NCBI GenBank assembly: GCA_028275005.1
Contig: JAQCNN010000102.1
Span: forward strand, 1-7,380
Source of the DNA: Salinirussus sp.
GTDB taxonomy: Archaea > Halobacteriota > Halobacteria > Halobacteriales > Haloarculaceae
Length of the DNA: 7,380 nt
Reading direction: 5' to 3'
Positions 6,697 to 7,380 of this stretch are shown piece by piece (positions within the stretch are counted from its first letter, which is position 1; the number at the start of each line of letters is the position of its first letter). The notes under the pieces were generated by a model. It made no database searches, had not been told where the DNA came from, and worked only from the letters and a program-made list of their open reading frames with translations. Both the position numbers and the translations under genes were made by a program.

Positions 6697-6712
6697 CCGG
6701 GGCCGGCCCCGG
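6697..6712. repeat. 16-base perfect palindrome
   Basis: CCGGGGCCGGCCCCGG equals its own reverse complement and directly abuts the second copy of the tRNA-Val 3' end. It could be a protein-binding site, a cruciform, or chance in G+C-rich DNA. Confidence 0.6.
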
Positions 6713-6733
6713 GACCGTCCGAACCCACTCCAG
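6713..6733 (+). repeat. Partial copy of the tRNA-Val 3' end, possible att site
   Basis: This 21-base stretch matches 5448-5468, the 3' end of tRNA-Val plus six flanking bases, at 19 of 21 positions. It includes the unbroken run CCGAACCCACT; the differences are one C to T and one G to C. A duplicated tRNA 3' end on the same strand is the classic mark of site-specific integration by a tyrosine recombinase: the tRNA stays intact on one side and a fragment marks the other end. The enclosed DNA (about 1.25 kb) holds the aldo/keto reductase and no integrase. Similarity continues loosely further left (GGCCG and GGCCGGC blocks), but that part is low-complexity and I do not rely on it. Confidence 0.55.
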
Positions 6734-6957
6734 GTATACCGGTATCTGCAGTACTCGGCGTCGACTCACACTCGGTCTCGCAGTACCGAGCAACTCCCCC
6801 TCTGGAAGGGTGGCCGGTTGACGAGCGAGGGGCATACGCCTCGACAGTCCGCACCACCCGGAACGCCGCCGCGATGCTGAGACGTAGTTGGGTACCAACC
6901 GCTGTATTCCGGTATGTATCTTTCTTCATTAACATTTATGTAGACACGCAACTTTGA

Positions 6958-7056
6958 GTGGAGTCACGAGGGCGTGCTGTTCACCTAATTCGAGGTGGAG
7001 GCCCCACCCTCAAGAAGCGCCGGGCTTCCGGCCCCGGCGGAAGCACAAGCGAATAG
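6958..7056 (+). pseudogene. Possible C-terminal remnant of an older tnpB
   Basis: In the frame ending with TAG at 7054-7056 the translation reads through HLIRGGGPTLKKRRASGPGGSTSE. The PTLK...STSE ending resembles, from memory, the extreme C-terminus of haloarchaeal IS200/IS605-type TnpB proteins. A TGA at 6955-6957 closes the frame upstream, and no catalytic or zinc-ribbon part of TnpB is found before it, so only a tail would remain. The alternative is that this is the non-coding left end of the following element and the reading frame is accidental. Confidence 0.35.
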
Positions 7057-7063
7057 GGTGGGG
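7001..7063 (+). ncRNA. Structured IS200/IS605-end / omega-RNA-scaffold-like block
   Basis: CCCCACCCT (7002-7010) and AGGGTGGGG (7055-7063) form a perfect 9-bp outer stem. Inside it two competing hairpins are possible: GCTTCCG (7024-7030) with CGGAAGC (7038-7044), or CGCCGGG (7018-7024) with CCCGGCG (7033-7039). A third alternative pairs GGTGG (6994-6998) with CCACC (7004-7008). A block with the CCCACCCTCAAG ... TAGGGTGGGG layout is, to my recollection, characteristic of the 3' ends of haloarchaeal tnpB genes, where the guide-RNA scaffold overlaps the coding end. Here it lies upstream of a tnpB, so it is either a leftover from an earlier copy or a left-end structure. Expression is not shown by the sequence. 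Confidence 0.45.
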
Positions 7064-7117
7064 AGGAAGCCGACCCGGTATCGGCCAGCCGCCAGACTGT
7101 TGCCTGCTAACTCCCAA

Positions 7118-7125
7118 TTGTAAAG
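7118..7125 (+). promoter_or_regulatory. Probable TATA element for tnpB
   Basis: TTGTAAAG lies 29-36 bases before the GTG at 7154, in an A/T-rich stretch. Spacing is slightly long but compatible with a near-leaderless haloarchaeal message. Confidence 0.35.
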
Positions 7126-7153
7126 TAACTACAAGCAAACATGTGAAAATATC

Positions 7154-7380
7154 GTGGAGTACCGTCGAACCGCCGTTATCAAGCTCGACACGCCCGAAGG
7201 CGCAGATACACACCTGCGGGAGACTATCGAGCAATTCAAATACTGTTCCAACACCGCCAGCGAGTGGTGCTGGCACGGCGACGACGGCTACCACGTCACA
7301 TCCAAGTCGAAGGCCGAAGATGCACTGTACGACCAGCTACGTAAGGAAACCGAGTTGACCGCGAATCTCGTCCAGAAAGG
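7154..7380 (+). CDS. tnpB: TnpB (OrfB), RNA-guided nuclease of an IS200/IS605-type element, 5' part
   Basis: From a GTG at 7154 the frame is open to the window end and gives 75 residues plus two bases. The N-terminus (M/V)EYRRTAVIKLDTPEGADTHL, followed by FKYCSNTASEWCWHG and DALYDQLRKETELTANLVQKG, matches from memory the N-terminal helix-turn-helix region of haloarchaeal IS1341-type TnpB proteins. These are RuvC-type nucleases guided by an RNA made from the element's own 3' end; they help keep the element in place after transposition. The RuvC catalytic Asp-Glu-Asp residues and the zinc ribbon would lie beyond the window, so intactness cannot be judged. No in-frame ATG is found just upstream, which supports GTG. 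Codon use is less G+C-biased than in the chromosomal genes at the left, as expected for a mobile gene. Confidence 0.88.
   Translation, partial: MEYRRTAVIKLDTPEGADTHLRETIEQFKYCSNTASEWCWHGDDGYHVTSKSKAEDALYDQLRKETELTANLVQK

Larger units (their letters stand above)
6523..6957. other. Non-coding stretch with palindromes and an A/T-rich patch
   Basis: I find no convincing gene here on either strand: open frames are Arg/Pro/Gly-rich shadows without family motifs. It holds a direct repeat CCTCCGGCCGG (6580-6590 and 6690-6700), a 16-base palindrome (6697-6712), a second copy of the tRNA-Val 3' end (6713-6733), a 10-base palindrome ATACCGGTAT (6736-6745), and an inverted repeat CTCGGT/ACCGAG (6771-6776 and 6785-6790). 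From about 6904 to 6956 the sequence turns markedly A/T-rich. TTTATG (6935-6940) could be a TATA box for plus-strand transcription starting near 6963, just ahead of the structured block at 7001-7063. Confidence 0.5.
7064..7380 (+). mobile_element. IS200/IS605-family (tnpB-only, IS1341-type) element, left part
   Basis: The tnpB gene starting at 7154 marks an insertion element that continues past the window. The left boundary is not defined: this family makes no target duplication and lacks terminal inverted repeats, so the start given is simply the end of the structured block. No tnpA (HUH transposase) is present in the window, so it may be a tnpB-only element, unless tnpA lies beyond the right edge. 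Confidence 0.5.

Noticed and set aside
6580..6700. CCTCCGGCCGG direct repeat (6580-6590, 6690-6700) as ends of a small insertion
   Set aside because: The flanks beyond the 11 bases do not match and there are no target duplications or coding content. With this base composition it may be chance.
6516..6935. Minus-strand open frame of 139 residues upstream of the aldo/keto reductase
   Set aside because: Composition is Arg/Gly/Pro/Ser-rich, it has no recognisable domain, and it runs through palindromes and the tRNA-fragment repeat.
6954..7358. Plus-strand open frame of 134 residues overlapping the start of tnpB
   Set aside because: It crosses the structured block and then overlaps the well-supported tnpB N-terminus in another frame; its translation has no family features.
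1..7380. CRISPR array or defence operon
   Set aside because: No regularly spaced repeats and no cas or known defence-gene motifs were seen anywhere in the window; TnpB is the only nuclease-type gene.

Overview
The window is chromosomal DNA of a halophilic archaeon (class Halobacteria). The evidence is high G+C protein-coding DNA, acidic proteins rich in Asp and Glu, leaderless-type promoters with an A/T-rich box about 25-30 bases upstream of the start codon, a Tat-plus-lipobox signal peptide, archaeal-type pterin enzymes and a haloarchaeal IS200/IS605-type TnpB. Family names were assigned by reading motifs; no database search was run.

Left part (1-2098), metabolic genes. The minus strand carries the start of azf, an SDR-type NAD-dependent glucose-6-phosphate dehydrogenase cut by the window edge. 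Divergent from it is mptD (453-815, dihydroneopterin aldolase for pterin/folate synthesis). Next comes a small acidic haloarchaeal protein (902-1339, DUF5790-like). It converges, 9 bases apart, with a creatininase-family amidohydrolase (1349-2098) that could be an ArfB-like deformylase of flavin/F420 synthesis.

Middle (2176-5308), all on the minus strand: an ABC exporter half-transporter (permease fused to ATPase, 634 aa, GTG start at 4080) preceded by two adjacent DUF192 paralogues. One paralogue is predicted to be a Tat-exported lipoprotein and the other is held by an N-terminal membrane helix.

Right part (5389-7380), a junction and accessory region. An intact tRNA-Val(UAC) gene is followed by an aldo/keto reductase of visibly lower G+C. 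About 1.27 kb past the end of the tRNA there is an imperfect second copy of its 3' end (6713-6733, 19 of 21 bases identical), abutting a 16-base perfect palindrome. This looks like a tRNA-targeted integration scar with the reductase as cargo, although no integrase is present. Then follow about 220 bases with no recognisable gene, an A/T-rich patch, a strongly structured block (7001-7063) resembling the 3' end and guide-RNA scaffold of a haloarchaeal tnpB element, and a second tnpB that starts at 7154 and runs off the window.

The left and middle parts read as ordinary haloarchaeal chromosome. The most noteworthy signals are the tRNA-Val scar, the structured RNA-like block beside tnpB, and the DUF192 pair.
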